Assembly (NCBI GenBank): GCA_037042915.1
Contig: CM073194.1
Location: 1,736,001 to 1,800,000 of the forward strand
DNA: 64,000 nucleotides
Direction: 5' to 3'
Source of the DNA: Auricularia sp. M13
Taxonomy: Eukaryota; Basidiomycota; Agaricomycetes; Auriculariales; Auriculariaceae
The notes below the pieces were generated by a model. That model did no database searches. It was given only the letters and a program-made list of their open reading frames with translations, and was not told where the DNA came from. The stretch's first letter is position 1; the number at the start of each line of letters is the position of its first letter. This document shows positions 18,422 to 27,488 of this stretch, in pieces. A program made the position numbers and the translations under genes.

Positions 18422-20677
18422 ATGGCCGAGCCGATGCCTATGCCGACAGAGCGCCGTGCGCCCAAGTTCGAGGGCGACGGCCGCACTTTGACGCAATTTC
18501 TCAGCGATTATAAGCGGCTCGCCGACGCAGCGCTGCTCACCGAGACTCAAGCGATTGAGCGCATCGTTATATACTTGGCCGCCGGGCCGCGCAAGCTGGT
18601 CGAGCGCTACCCCGAGTTCCGCCGGCCTACGACGTGGGACGCCTTTCGCGACCGCTTCGTCGAAGACTACCTCGACGCGCAGGAGCCCGACGAGTACCGC
18701 CGCTCCGATTATGACGCTTTCCTCGTGAAGTCGAAGGCCGATCCGCCGCGTTCGGTGGACAAGCTGGGCGAATTTACGCGCGTGTTCCGCTCCATGGCCG
18801 CCGACGTCCAGCGTGCGGGCGGTCTGAGTGATGGCGAAATGCGTAAACACTACTGCGCCGTTCTCGAGTCAGCGATCGGCAAAGAATTTCGCACCCGCAT
18901 GCTCGTGGAATACAAGGGCAAGACGAGGTCCGAGTGGCTCGTCACCGAGATGCTCAAACAGGGCAAGATACTCTTGAAGGAGGCCGAGGCAGACGCGGAC
19001 GCGTACTTTCCGCAGAATGTCGGTGCCCCGACCGCGCCCGCCGCGCCGTCGTCGTCAGTCCCAGCTGTCAAGATCGAAGAACAACTGAATGTCTTGTTCA
19101 GTCGCCTCACGTCGCGCATCGAACAACTGGAACGGGCGTACCGTGCTCCGTCGACACCCCACGTTCACGTCGCGACAGGCGCCTCGCCCGGCGCCGTGCC
19201 CGTTGCAACCGCGGGCTCGACTCAGGTCCACGTGTCAGCGACAACGGACCAGTCGTGCTATTACTGCGGGGGTGCTCACCGTATGCCAGACTGCCCGTCA
19301 CTCCAGGACGACCTCGCGAAGGGCCGCTGCCTGAAGAACGAACAGGGCCGCGTCGTGTATCCTAACGGTGAGAATATCCGCGGCGGATTTGGTGGCAAAA
19401 TGCGCGACCGAGTCATGGAGTTCAATGCCGCGCACCCCGAGTACGAGAAGAAAGGCGGCGCGTCAGCTGCTGCTATGTTGGTCGAGCTCGGCGACACTTA
19501 CTTTGAACCGCGTCGCGACTGCGCGGAGACGCCCGAATTTACGGCCGAGGACGCCGCGCAAGCTTGGGCGTCCTTTGTCGCGGGGGAGTCCTTCCAGTAC
19601 GAGGAGGGCGAGCGACGCCAGTATAATCTGCGCGCGCGCCAGCAGCCGTCGAACGCGCCTAGCCAGCAGCCACGTACCAAGCCTTCCGTGCCCGCGCCCG
19701 TCGCTAGCGGTGCGCCGGTCGTGCGTGAACCGCCGCCGCATCTGGAGCCCGGGCGCGTCGACCGTATGCCCCCGTCGTCGACGTCGAAGGAGACGAGCAA
19801 GATGGCTGGCACCGCGGATCGACCGGGATCTGCAGCCGCACAGCCGCCCACTCCCGCTCGTCGTTCCGCGACGATCGAAGAAGTGCCTGACGAGGACACA
19901 CCGCCGCCGCGTGCCCCTCCGCGTCCCAACGCGTTGCCGTCGGCCCTGTCAGCGCCCCGGCCCCAGTTCCAGCTTCGCTCGCCGCTCGAGACGGAGGGCC
20001 TCGCGAAGATTATTGGCGAGCGTATCATGCAAACGCAGGTCGCTCTGTCAATCCACGACCTCCTTTCGCTTAGCCCGTCGCTGAGGCGACACTGGCACAA
20101 CGAGACGGCGGTCAAACGCGTCACTATTGGCTACGCGGCCGCCGATGACGCCGAGCAAGACGCGAACGACGTCTTCCATTTCGAGCGCATCAATCAGCCC
20201 AGCGTCTCGCGGGATCTGATTGCAGCAGAGGTCGCCTTGCCCCTGCGCTATCTGGACTGTTTCGTCGGCGACTACAAGGCCGAGGGCGTTGTCGATAACG
20301 GATCCCAGCTCGTCCTAATCAGCTACAAGTTCTGGCAGGCGCTCGGATGCCCGCTCGACGAAGGGCGCCGTATCAACATGACGGCCGCCAACAACTCGGC
20401 CGCGCTTACGAGAGGCCTGTGCGCGAACCTAGAAGTGCAAATTGGCGGCATTATCTGGTACCTACAGGCCCATGTCGTCGAGGACGCGCCGTTCTCGCTT
20501 CTACTCGGAAGGCCCTTCTTGTGTGTCTCGTCGGCCCGCGAGGACAACCTACCCGACGGTTCGACCTTCCTCACCTTGAACGACCCTAACACAGGTCGCG
20601 CTGCCCGGATCCCCACGCGCGCTCGTCGCAATCCACGTCCGGCTGTGTTCCCCGCAGAGCCGCCTTCGGGTTTTTGA
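18422..20677 (+). CDS. Element 2 Gag-protease
   Basis: One intact frame of 751 residues. The N-terminal capsid-like region starts FEGDGRTLTQFLSDYKRL. A zinc knuckle CYYCGGAHRMPDC (C-x2-C-x3-H-x4-C) lies near residue 279. A Pro/Ala-rich linker with REPPPHLEP-type sequence follows, and the C-terminal third holds a retropepsin-like domain (DNGSQLVLIS near residue 625, then LLLGRPFL). The usual protease D-S/T-G is D-N-G here. The stop TGA at 20675-20677 directly follows a canonical -1 slippery heptamer, so Pol is probably made as a Gag-Pro-Pol fusion. The protein would form the cytoplasmic particle and process the polyprotein. Confidence 0.9.
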   Translation: MAEPMPMPTERRAPKFEGDGRTLTQFLSDYKRLADAALLTETQAIERIVIYLAAGPRKLVERYPEFRRPTTWDAFRDRFVEDYLDAQEPDEYRRSDYDAFLVKSKADPPRSVDKLGEFTRVFRSMAADVQRAGGLSDGEMRKHYCAVLESAIGKEFRTRMLVEYKGKTRSEWLVTEMLKQGKILLKEAEADADAYFPQNVGAPTAPAAPSSSVPAVKIEEQLNVLFSRLTSRIEQLERAYRAPSTPHVHVATGASPGAVPVATAGSTQVHVSATTDQSCYYCGGAHRMPDCPSLQDDLAKGRCLKNEQGRVVYPNGENIRGGFGGKMRDRVMEFNAAHPEYEKKGGASAAAMLVELGDTYFEPRRDCAETPEFTAEDAAQAWASFVAGESFQYEEGERRQYNLRARQQPSNAPSQQPRTKPSVPAPVASGAPVVREPPPHLEPGRVDRMPPSSTSKETSKMAGTADRPGSAAAQPPTPARRSATIEEVPDEDTPPPRAPPRPNALPSALSAPRPQFQLRSPLETEGLAKIIGERIMQTQVALSIHDLLSLSPSLRRHWHNETAVKRVTIGYAAADDAEQDANDVFHFERINQPSVSRDLIAAEVALPLRYLDCFVGDYKAEGVVDNGSQLVLISYKFWQALGCPLDEGRRINMTAANNSAALTRGLCANLEVQIGGIIWYLQAHVVEDAPFSLLLGRPFLCVSSAREDNLPDGSTFLTLNDPNTGRAARIPTRARRNPRPAVFPAEPPSGF
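20668..20674 (+). promoter_or_regulatory. -1 ribosomal frameshift site GGGTTTT
   Basis: In the gag frame the sequence reads G-GGT-TTT-TGA, a classic X-XXY-YYZ heptamer immediately before the stop. Slipping back one base puts the ribosome exactly into the pol frame at 20674. A downstream stimulatory structure was not examined. Confidence 0.65.
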
Positions 20678-23472
20678 AGCGGGAAGACCAGGCGGCCGCA
20701 TATACCGTATACCACGACCCCGCTCGCCCCGTCCTTCCCGTTCCAGGAAAACCCCAACATTCCCTCGAGAACTCTTCGCCTCGCATACCCGCTCGCTTGC
20801 CTGGTGCCTATTTACTACTCGCAGCTATTTCCTTCACCATCCTCCTCGCGCCGTCCGTCTCGTCCATTATTTCTTATGCGTTCCGATTCCTCCTCGTCTC
20901 CCTCCTTGTCTCTCTCGTCTCGCCTGAATTGATCCTCTCCCCATGTCGCGATCCTTCCCCGCTTGAACTCTCGAAAATTCCGGCCGTGCTTGTACTAAAA
21001 TCTTTTGTCACAGGATTTCTATCCTCATTTGCACAATCGACCTCCGCTCTGACTGCGTACGACCCCGCGCGCTGTGCGCCTTGCAAGACGCCGCACAAAC
21101 ATGACGACAATGTTCACGAACAGAGAATCTCGACCTGTATGTCGAGGATGACACGGTCAGACGGCGTCCCTGCTACGCCAGCGCCAACCAGCGAAGAGCA
21201 TACATGCGACAGCGATGGTCGCAGCGATACGTCAGGCCCAGCGTCACGGGCAGCGTTCAGCGTCAGAGATGAGGGGGGCCTCCCCAGCGTTGGCCATATC
21301 GAGAGCGAGGTGCACGCGCCGCCGCGTGCGGAGTGCTTTGCCGCGCAAACCGCGCACACCGACTTCTGGCCTGTCACGAGCGACGTCCAGATTGTCTCAC
21401 CACCGCAAATTGGCGAGGACGAGCTCATATTCTACGTGCAACACGTGCGCGATCCTGTCGAGGGGTCTCCATCGTCCGCGGCAGAGGTCTTCGCGCAGAT
21501 CAAGTACGACATCGCCCCCGACGGCACTCGTCGTGTCCCCGACGGTCCAAGGCCGGATACTGGTCGCCCCAAGAAGCCTTACAAGCCTGTAGCGCGTAAA
21601 GTCAAGCCGCTGCAGGAGCGGTTGCCCGAGGAGTACCGCGTCGTGCGCACTCGACCTCCGGACTGCATGGACAGCATGCCGGTTCTGCCAACGCGTCCGC
21701 CCGTTTGGATACCGTCTACGCTGCATCTTTCGCCCGAGCGGATGGCGGGGTTCAATCTCGCTAAAGACGGCTTCCTACTGCCCGAGGAAACAAGGCTGTT
21801 CGAATTCCTTATCGAACGACACCAGGAGGTCTTTGCCTGGGAGGAGTGCGAACGCCGTCGATTCAAGGACAGTTACGTACCCCCGATACGCTACCCCGTC
21901 GTCCCGCACGAGCCCTGGACTGACCGCAACATTCCAATTCCGCATGCCATCCGTGACCGCGTTATCGACCTGCTGAAACAGAAGATCGAGGCTGGCGTGT
22001 ACGAGCCGTCCAGTTCCGCCTATCGTTCGGGCTGGTTCTGCGTGGTCAAGATGGACGGTTCCTCGTTGCGCATCGTCCACGACCTCCAGAGGCTGAATAG
22101 CGTCACGATCCGCGACGCGGGAACGCTCCCTTCGCCAGACGAATTCTCAGAGATGTGCGCTGGTCGCGCGTGCATCGGGGCGCTCGACCTGTTCAGCTCT
22201 TACGACCAGCAACTCGTGGACGTCGACTCCCGCGACCTCACGACCTTCCAATCACCAGTGGGGCCGTTGCGTCTCATCTCCCTCCCTCAGGGCTACTCCA
22301 ACGCTGTTGCTGTCCAGCAGGGCAACGTCACTTTCTTTCTCGCGCCTGAGATGCCAGAACACGTCCTGGCCTTCGTCGACGACGTTACGCCGCTAGGACC
22401 GCGTTCGTACTACCTCAAACCCGACGGGAGCCATGAGACCATACCGGATAACCCGGGGATTCGCCGCTTCGTCTGGGAATACGCGACGTCGCTCAACCGC
22501 GTTCTGCAACGGCTGCGTCACGCCGGTGCTTCGATTTCCGGCAAGAAAGCCATTATATGCGCGCCGCGCGCTGTCATAGTCGGCTACGACGTGTCCTTCG
22601 AGGGCCGCCGACCGCTGCAGAGCAAGGTGCAGCGTGTCGTCGACTGGCCGCCTTGTCGCAACGTCTCGGACGTGCGTGCGTTCCTCGGGACCGTGGGCCT
22701 CGCACGCTTGTGGATACGCAACTTCGCTCTCATCGCGCGTCCCCTCACCAACTTGGCAAAGAAGGACGTGCCCTTCGACTTCGACACAGATTGCCACGAG
22801 GCCATGCTTCGTCTGAAGGAAGCGGTCGTCTCCGCGCCGTGCATAAAGCCAATCGATTATCGCTGCGGCCGCGACGTCGTCCTCGCTGTGGACTCCTCAA
22901 TCTTCGGCGTGGGTTTTGTCCTGCTGCAACTTGGTGAGAAGAAGGAGCGCTGCGTGGCACGATTCGGCAGCATCGCGTGGAACGAGGTGGAGGCGCGGTA
23001 TTCACAACCGAAGGTCGAACTTTACGGGCTCTGGCGCGCTCTGCGCAATATGCGTCTTTACATCGTCGGCCTTCCCTTTCTTCTCGTCGAGGTCGACGCC
23101 AAGTACATCAAGGGCATGCTGAATCATCCAGACATGCAGCCAAACGCGACGATTAACCGCTGGATCGCGGGTGTGCAGCTCTTTAACATCCGACTTGTTC
23201 ACGTCCCTGCTACACAGCACTCTGCGGCAGACGGTCTTTCTCGACGTGCGACATCTCCAGATGACCCAGAAGAAACGGACGATCACGAAGAGTGGCTCGA
23301 TCGCCACCTTGGGCTCTGGATTGCGCTCGTCCTCGCGCGCCCTTCGCACTCGCTTCCGCTTGCCAACCACCGCGGTCAGCTTGCACCCGCGTCCCTCCAT
23401 CGCGCTGCGGAGAGCGCGATGATTCAATTGCCCCGGGAGGGACCCTTCGCGTCCACACTCGCGAGCCGCTAA
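20674..23472 (+). CDS. Element 2 Pol: reverse transcriptase and RNase H
   Basis: Open for 932 codons from the frameshift site. The first roughly 140 residues are not conserved-looking and contain hydrophobic stretches (near residues 45-95). Reverse transcriptase begins around 21900: PIPHAIRDRV, GVYEPSSSAYRSGWFCV, LRIVHDLQ, and FVDD encoded at 22372-22383, so both catalytic aspartates are present. RNase H follows (VLAVDSSIFGVGF, VEVDAKYIKGML, HVPATQHSAADGLSRR). The frame ends at 23472 in sequence that no longer matches the integrase frame, so a frameshift or lost splice lies between 23300 and 23510. The lineage has an insertion after FVDD that contains an E-T-I-P-x-N-P-G-I-R-R-F block. Confidence 0.85.
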   Translation: MKREDQAAAYTVYHDPARPVLPVPGKPQHSLENSSPRIPARLPGAYLLLAAISFTILLAPSVSSIISYAFRFLLVSLLVSLVSPELILSPCRDPSPLELSKIPAVLVLKSFVTGFLSSFAQSTSALTAYDPARCAPCKTPHKHDDNVHEQRISTCMSRMTRSDGVPATPAPTSEEHTCDSDGRSDTSGPASRAAFSVRDEGGLPSVGHIESEVHAPPRAECFAAQTAHTDFWPVTSDVQIVSPPQIGEDELIFYVQHVRDPVEGSPSSAAEVFAQIKYDIAPDGTRRVPDGPRPDTGRPKKPYKPVARKVKPLQERLPEEYRVVRTRPPDCMDSMPVLPTRPPVWIPSTLHLSPERMAGFNLAKDGFLLPEETRLFEFLIERHQEVFAWEECERRRFKDSYVPPIRYPVVPHEPWTDRNIPIPHAIRDRVIDLLKQKIEAGVYEPSSSAYRSGWFCVVKMDGSSLRIVHDLQRLNSVTIRDAGTLPSPDEFSEMCAGRACIGALDLFSSYDQQLVDVDSRDLTTFQSPVGPLRLISLPQGYSNAVAVQQGNVTFFLAPEMPEHVLAFVDDVTPLGPRSYYLKPDGSHETIPDNPGIRRFVWEYATSLNRVLQRLRHAGASISGKKAIICAPRAVIVGYDVSFEGRRPLQSKVQRVVDWPPCRNVSDVRAFLGTVGLARLWIRNFALIARPLTNLAKKDVPFDFDTDCHEAMLRLKEAVVSAPCIKPIDYRCGRDVVLAVDSSIFGVGFVLLQLGEKKERCVARFGSIAWNEVEARYSQPKVELYGLWRALRNMRLYIVGLPFLLVEVDAKYIKGMLNHPDMQPNATINRWIAGVQLFNIRLVHVPATQHSAADGLSRRATSPDDPEETDDHEEWLDRHLGLWIALVLARPSHSLPLANHRGQLAPASLHRAAESAMIQLPREGPFASTLASR

Positions 23473-23478
23473 CGATCT

Positions 23479-24950
23479 GTGCACACATGCCCCGACGCGC
23501 GAAGAAAACAAGCTCCCGACGGCTCCTTCATCGTGCCTCCACGTACAGACGTTCTCCGGCGCAAAGACGAGCAGCTGCGCGATTTCGAGCGTTTTCTCAC
23601 GGACTTCGAGCTGCCGCCAGACTTGCAGTCGAAGCACCGGCCGTGGTTCTTTCGTCAGGCCGCCAAATTCTTCGTCGCGGACGGCCGCCTCATGCGTCGC
23701 GACCAGGAGAAGAAACACAAGGTGGTTGTCAAGGAACCTGTGCGGCGAGTTGCAATCCTTGAAGCCGCGCACGACGACACGGGTCACAAGGGAGCTTTCG
23801 CGACGGACGCGCTCATCCGCGAGCGGTTCTGGTGGCCCGGGTTGGCCGAGGATGTGCGCTGGTACTGCGCCACTTGTGACGTCTGTCAACGCCGTCAAGT
23901 ATTCAAGTTAAAGATCCCTCCGATCGTCGCGCGCGTAGCCTCCTTGTTCCAGCGCCTGCACCTCGACACTATGTGGATGCCGGCGTCGCGCGGCAAACAC
24001 GCCATACATCACGCACGTTGCGCCCTCAGCTCTTGGCCAGAGGCGATCCCTATCGCGAAGGAGACTGCCATTGTCCTGGCGAAATTCTTACTCGACCTTC
24101 AGTGCCGCTTCGGATTTCTTTACGAAGTCATTACCGACAACGGCGCGCCGGTCGTAGCCGCCGTGGAACAGCTCGCCGCGAAGTGGGGTATCCATCACGT
24201 CCGCGTCTCTGGCTACAACTCGCAGGCGAACGGTGTCATCGAGCGCAAGCATTTCGACCTTCGCGAGGTACTCGTGAAACTCTGTGACGACGGTGACCCC
24301 TCCCACTGGGTCGATGTGCTCCCGCTCGCGCTCTGGGCAGAACGCGTTACGGTACGCCGCACAACGGGCATGTCCCCGTACTACGTCGTGCACGGCGTGG
24401 AGCCCGTGATGCCAATGGATCTCGCTGAAGCGACGTATCTCACACCGCCGTTACAGCCGCTGCTCTCGACAGAGGAGCTCATCATCGTGCGCGCCCGTCA
24501 ACTTCAACGCCGCGCCCAGGATCTCGGCCGTGCACGCGAACGCGCAGCGCGCGCGCACGCTTCAAGAACGCAGAAGAATTCATCAAGAAACACGGTCACT
24601 CTATCCGCGACTTCAATTTCAAGCCCGGCGAGCTCGTGCTGGTGCGCAACACGCAGATCGAGAAGCACCTCGGCATGAAAAAGATCGATGACCGCTACTA
24701 CGGACCTATGGTCGTTGTCCAGCGCCGCGGACGAGGCTCATATACGCTTGCGGAACTGGACGGCTCAATCTCCATCCTGCGCTGCGCCGCGTTCCGCGTG
24801 ATCCCCTACTTCGCTCGCTCTCGCGCTGTCTTCGATATCGACGATGTCCTGGCCAACGGCCGTGATCAACTCGAATTGATTGCCAAGATACAGGCCGAGG
24901 AACACGAAGTCGACGGCGCTGACAGCGCCGTCGACGGCCGTGACGACTAG
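23479..24950 (+). pseudogene. Element 2 integrase (separate frame, frameshifted near the end)
   Basis: The frame from 23479 holds an HHCC zinc-binding domain (HDDTGHKG...CATCDVC) and a DDE core (D in LHLDTMW, D in ITDNGAPV, E in ANGVIERKHF). Near 24560 a GC repeat (GCGCGCGCGC) shifts the frame; the continuation, open to 24950, carries FKPGELVLVRNTQ and DRYYGPMVV, the GPY/F-like C-terminal module. It is out of frame with the upstream RNase H. No chromodomain is present. It would insert element cDNA into the genome, but this copy cannot be translated as one protein. Confidence 0.82.
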
Positions 24951-25009
24951 TCGCGCTTCTCCACCCCGCATCGCGCCTCGCGTCGGCTCCGACCCCCACG
25001 CTCCATCTC

Positions 25010-25815
25010 TTACTCGACCGTCGTCCGCCTGTCGATGGTGAGCTTGGCCACGCGCATCAAGTCGCCATATTTAGCGGTTCCGTTCCCCTTCTTCGACACA
25101 ATTCCCCACACACGCTTCCACGTCTCCATATCGACTTCTTGCTCGTCCAAATCATACTCGCTCGCCAAACAATTGATCCTCTCATCAAAATAGTGACCGT
25201 TCTCGAGTCTTGCGACTGCGTTCTCGTACGCCGCGCCCATGATCTCGGCGGCCCGCGTGATGTCCTCGTTGAGCACTGGACACGGTTTCAACAACTCGAA
25301 GATATCCTGCAGCACATCAGCGACCACCATCGTCGTCGCGTCTTGCGCACCTTGAGCGCGCACGTGTCGTCGCGGTAATCAACGAGTTCTCGCATCGGGA
25401 CGTCAGCCTTGATCTTCTTGTTACGCAGTGTGTGCACGGCGACGATCAGCTCCGCCCACAGCGCTCGCAGAGCTCGAGACCGCCGAAGCGCTCCTTGGGA
25501 ACGAGCTTCAGCGCCCGCATGCCGAAGATACCGTAGACGAATTGGACGCAGTCTGGAAAGACTTCCTGCAACGGTTGTCAGCTCCACCGCTAGCGCGGAC
25601 CGTCGCCGCTTACCGATTCCGTGCCTGCTCCTCGGCCTCATACAACATCTCGACGTGCTCCCTGTCGCCGCTGCTCACTGTCAGTCTCGATCGTTCGACT
25701 GCTCGTTACTGGCCGCACATTCTGGGGCAGCCGCGATCCTCGTGCACAGCGCCACAGAACGAGCACGTCCCGCACTTGCTTGGGATCCATCGGAGAAAGA
25801 TCGTCGAGCTGGCCG
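25010..25815 (-). pseudogene. Antisense cysteine-rich open region in LTR element 2
   Basis: It lies between the end of pol and the 3' LTR, on the strand opposite the element's genes. From the 5' side (right), one frame encodes C-G-T-C-S-F-C-G-A-V-H-E-D-R-G-C, a C-x2-C-x3-H-x4-C pattern with the same spacing as this element's Gag knuckle. Further on are LCERC and SPCTHC stretches, then a 117-residue frame (25363-25010) with a helical, charged sequence containing ENGHYFDERINCLASEYDLDEQEVD-like composition. A GTAAGC...TTGCAG intron of about 48 bp is possible near 25620-25570. Several frame changes are needed to join the parts. I do not recognise the family. Its position and orientation parallel the antisense gene of element 1. 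Confidence 0.4.
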
Positions 25816-25846
25816 GGGACGGCCAGTATTTAATTGCCCCGGGAAA

Positions 25847-26599
25847 TGACGAGCTAGAGTCATGGCGACGCCTAGAACAGGGCGCACGCCGGCGCTATAT
25901 GCGCCTTCCTATTCGGGATAGAAGTCGCACCGCCACCCGCAAGCTGCCCTCGCGCTCGCCCTGCGCGTTACGCCCGTTGTTCGTCGCCTCTAGAACCGCA
26001 AATGCGGCGCTGGGCTCGCTTACACGGACCCTGGCTGCCGCTCGAGAATGGAGGTGCTGGGGCCGGAGCTCGACCAGCTCCATCAGCCGCCTCCTATCAG
26101 CGCCGCGGCAGCCTCTCTGGTCTCGTCTCCACCGCTACCCGCCCCCACGCTCGTCCCTTACCCCTCGTTATACATATCATTCGCCTCGCCGCTCGATTTC
26201 CCCCATATTCCGCTTGTGAAACCCCACCGGACTCTGTCTCCTTTCATGGCATGTGCCAGCCTGTTCTCTCTCTCTCTCACTCTGGATCGATAATCAGCAT
26301 CGCATCTCGTCCTCATCATGTGTATATATATCTCTTGTGCTCGAGGGAATGAGTCAGGATAGTTTTCCCCCTTCTCTGGCTCGAGTTTTGAGCACGGAGC
26401 CCGAGTTCTCCCCCAGCGGTCAAGAAATCACTCGCTCGGACCTGAGAGGCGGCCAACCTCCTCAGATCTCGTCCTTCCTTCGTCCTCAGTGTCTATATTC
26501 GTTATCTACGGGATCTCCGAGTCGCTCGTAGCGTCGTGGACTAGTATTCCTACCGGGTCCCACCCGAGCTCCTAGCACTTCCGCCGAACCTGCGCGTCA
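25847..26599 (+). repeat. 3' LTR of element 2
   Basis: 753 bp, a match to 17023-17775 throughout. It is preceded by GGGAAA, the only purine stretch at the polypurine-tract position. Confidence 0.95.
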
Positions 26600-26603
26600 A
26601 CGG

Positions 26604-27342
26604 ACGCATCGCAAAGAATCTCTAGAGCCTGAGAAGTAGACCTCCCTGAGATGTGGAGCGTCTCGAGATTGGGGAAGGCCGCCGCTGGTGCGGGCGACTC
26701 GAGGCTGTACAGCCTGAGCTCGGCCATGCGCGGCCAGACGGCGCCGTGCGCGCGGTGCTGCAGGAACGTCTCCAAATCCCAATACTCGTGCGTGTCGAGG
26801 AACTGCAGGGTGTCGCGCGAGCGGAGCAGCAAGCGTTCGAGGGCTCTCAGATCGAGATCATCGCCTTCCGCGTCGACGGTGAGAGATTGGAGAGGCGGGA
26901 GCCGGTCGAGCAGCCCGTTCCAGTTGTACTTGCTCGAGTAGGTCGTGTCGAGGCAGCGCAGTGCAGGGAGACTGGCGAGGGCATCCCGCACGGCCGGGAT
27001 GCGCATTATGATCGACCCCAGGCGTTTGAAGCAGAAGTGCTGCAGGTTGGGCATGTTGCGCAGGGCTGCGCGAATATGGTGGAGGGCGTCGACCGGCGCG
27101 TCGATCACGGATAACGGGTGCACGAAGGACCCGAGATGGGGACTGGATGCAATGACTTTGAGGAACTGGTAGGCCCTTGCGGCCTCGTCGTCTTTGAAGT
27201 CTGCGACGCGGTACAGGCGCGGCGTGGCTGGGTGGTGAAAGTCGCGAGAGACAAGACATAACGTCGTCCATGTGCTTCGCGGTGCCCAAGACACGATCAG
27301 GGCCAGGATATCGTACGGCAAGGGCGCATGCGCCAGCGACAT
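26604..27342 (-). pseudogene. F-box gene A, 5' half (disrupted by LTR element 2)
   Basis: From the ATG at 27342 the protein begins with an F-box (LPYDILALIVSWAPRSTWTTLCLVSRDF), followed by leucine-rich irregular repeats (LPPLQSLTVD, LERLLLRSRDTLQF, WPRMAELRL). These are the same blocks as in the paralogues at 32751-34227 and 62734-64000. The frame is intact up to the ACGG duplication and then runs into LTR sequence, where it stops at 26572. F-box proteins of this type are thought to be substrate adaptors of SCF ubiquitin ligases. A truncated F-box protein could still be expressed from this promoter. It is divergent from NDC1, with 146 bp between starts. Confidence 0.85.
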
Positions 27343-27488
27343 TGGGGCAACAGCAGCTCCGGCAACTTGAGAGTCCAGGATTGACTCTTCACATCACCGC
27401 GACCGATCGACAGAGATCGACAGTTCCAAGTGTGCAGCGGAGCCTGAAGTCAAACTCCGACAGACGCGTCTTCTGCGCGCTTGGGACG

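Larger units (their letters stand above)
17019..26603 (+). mobile_element. LTR element 2: Ty3-type retrotransposon inserted in F-box gene A (with TSDs)
   Basis: LTRs of 753 bp (17023-17775 and 25847-26599) begin TGACGAGC and end GCGTCA. Target duplications ACGG lie at 17019-17022 and 26600-26603. Coding is on the plus strand: Gag-protease, a -1 frameshift site, reverse transcriptase and RNase H, then integrase. There is no chromodomain. The Gag start (FEGDGRTLTQFL) and a reverse transcriptase with FVDD belong to a lineage common in Agaricomycetes and distinct from element 1. Antisense cysteine-rich reading frames fill the region between pol and the 3' LTR. The LTRs look identical, yet pol carries at least two frameshifts. 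Confidence 0.93.
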
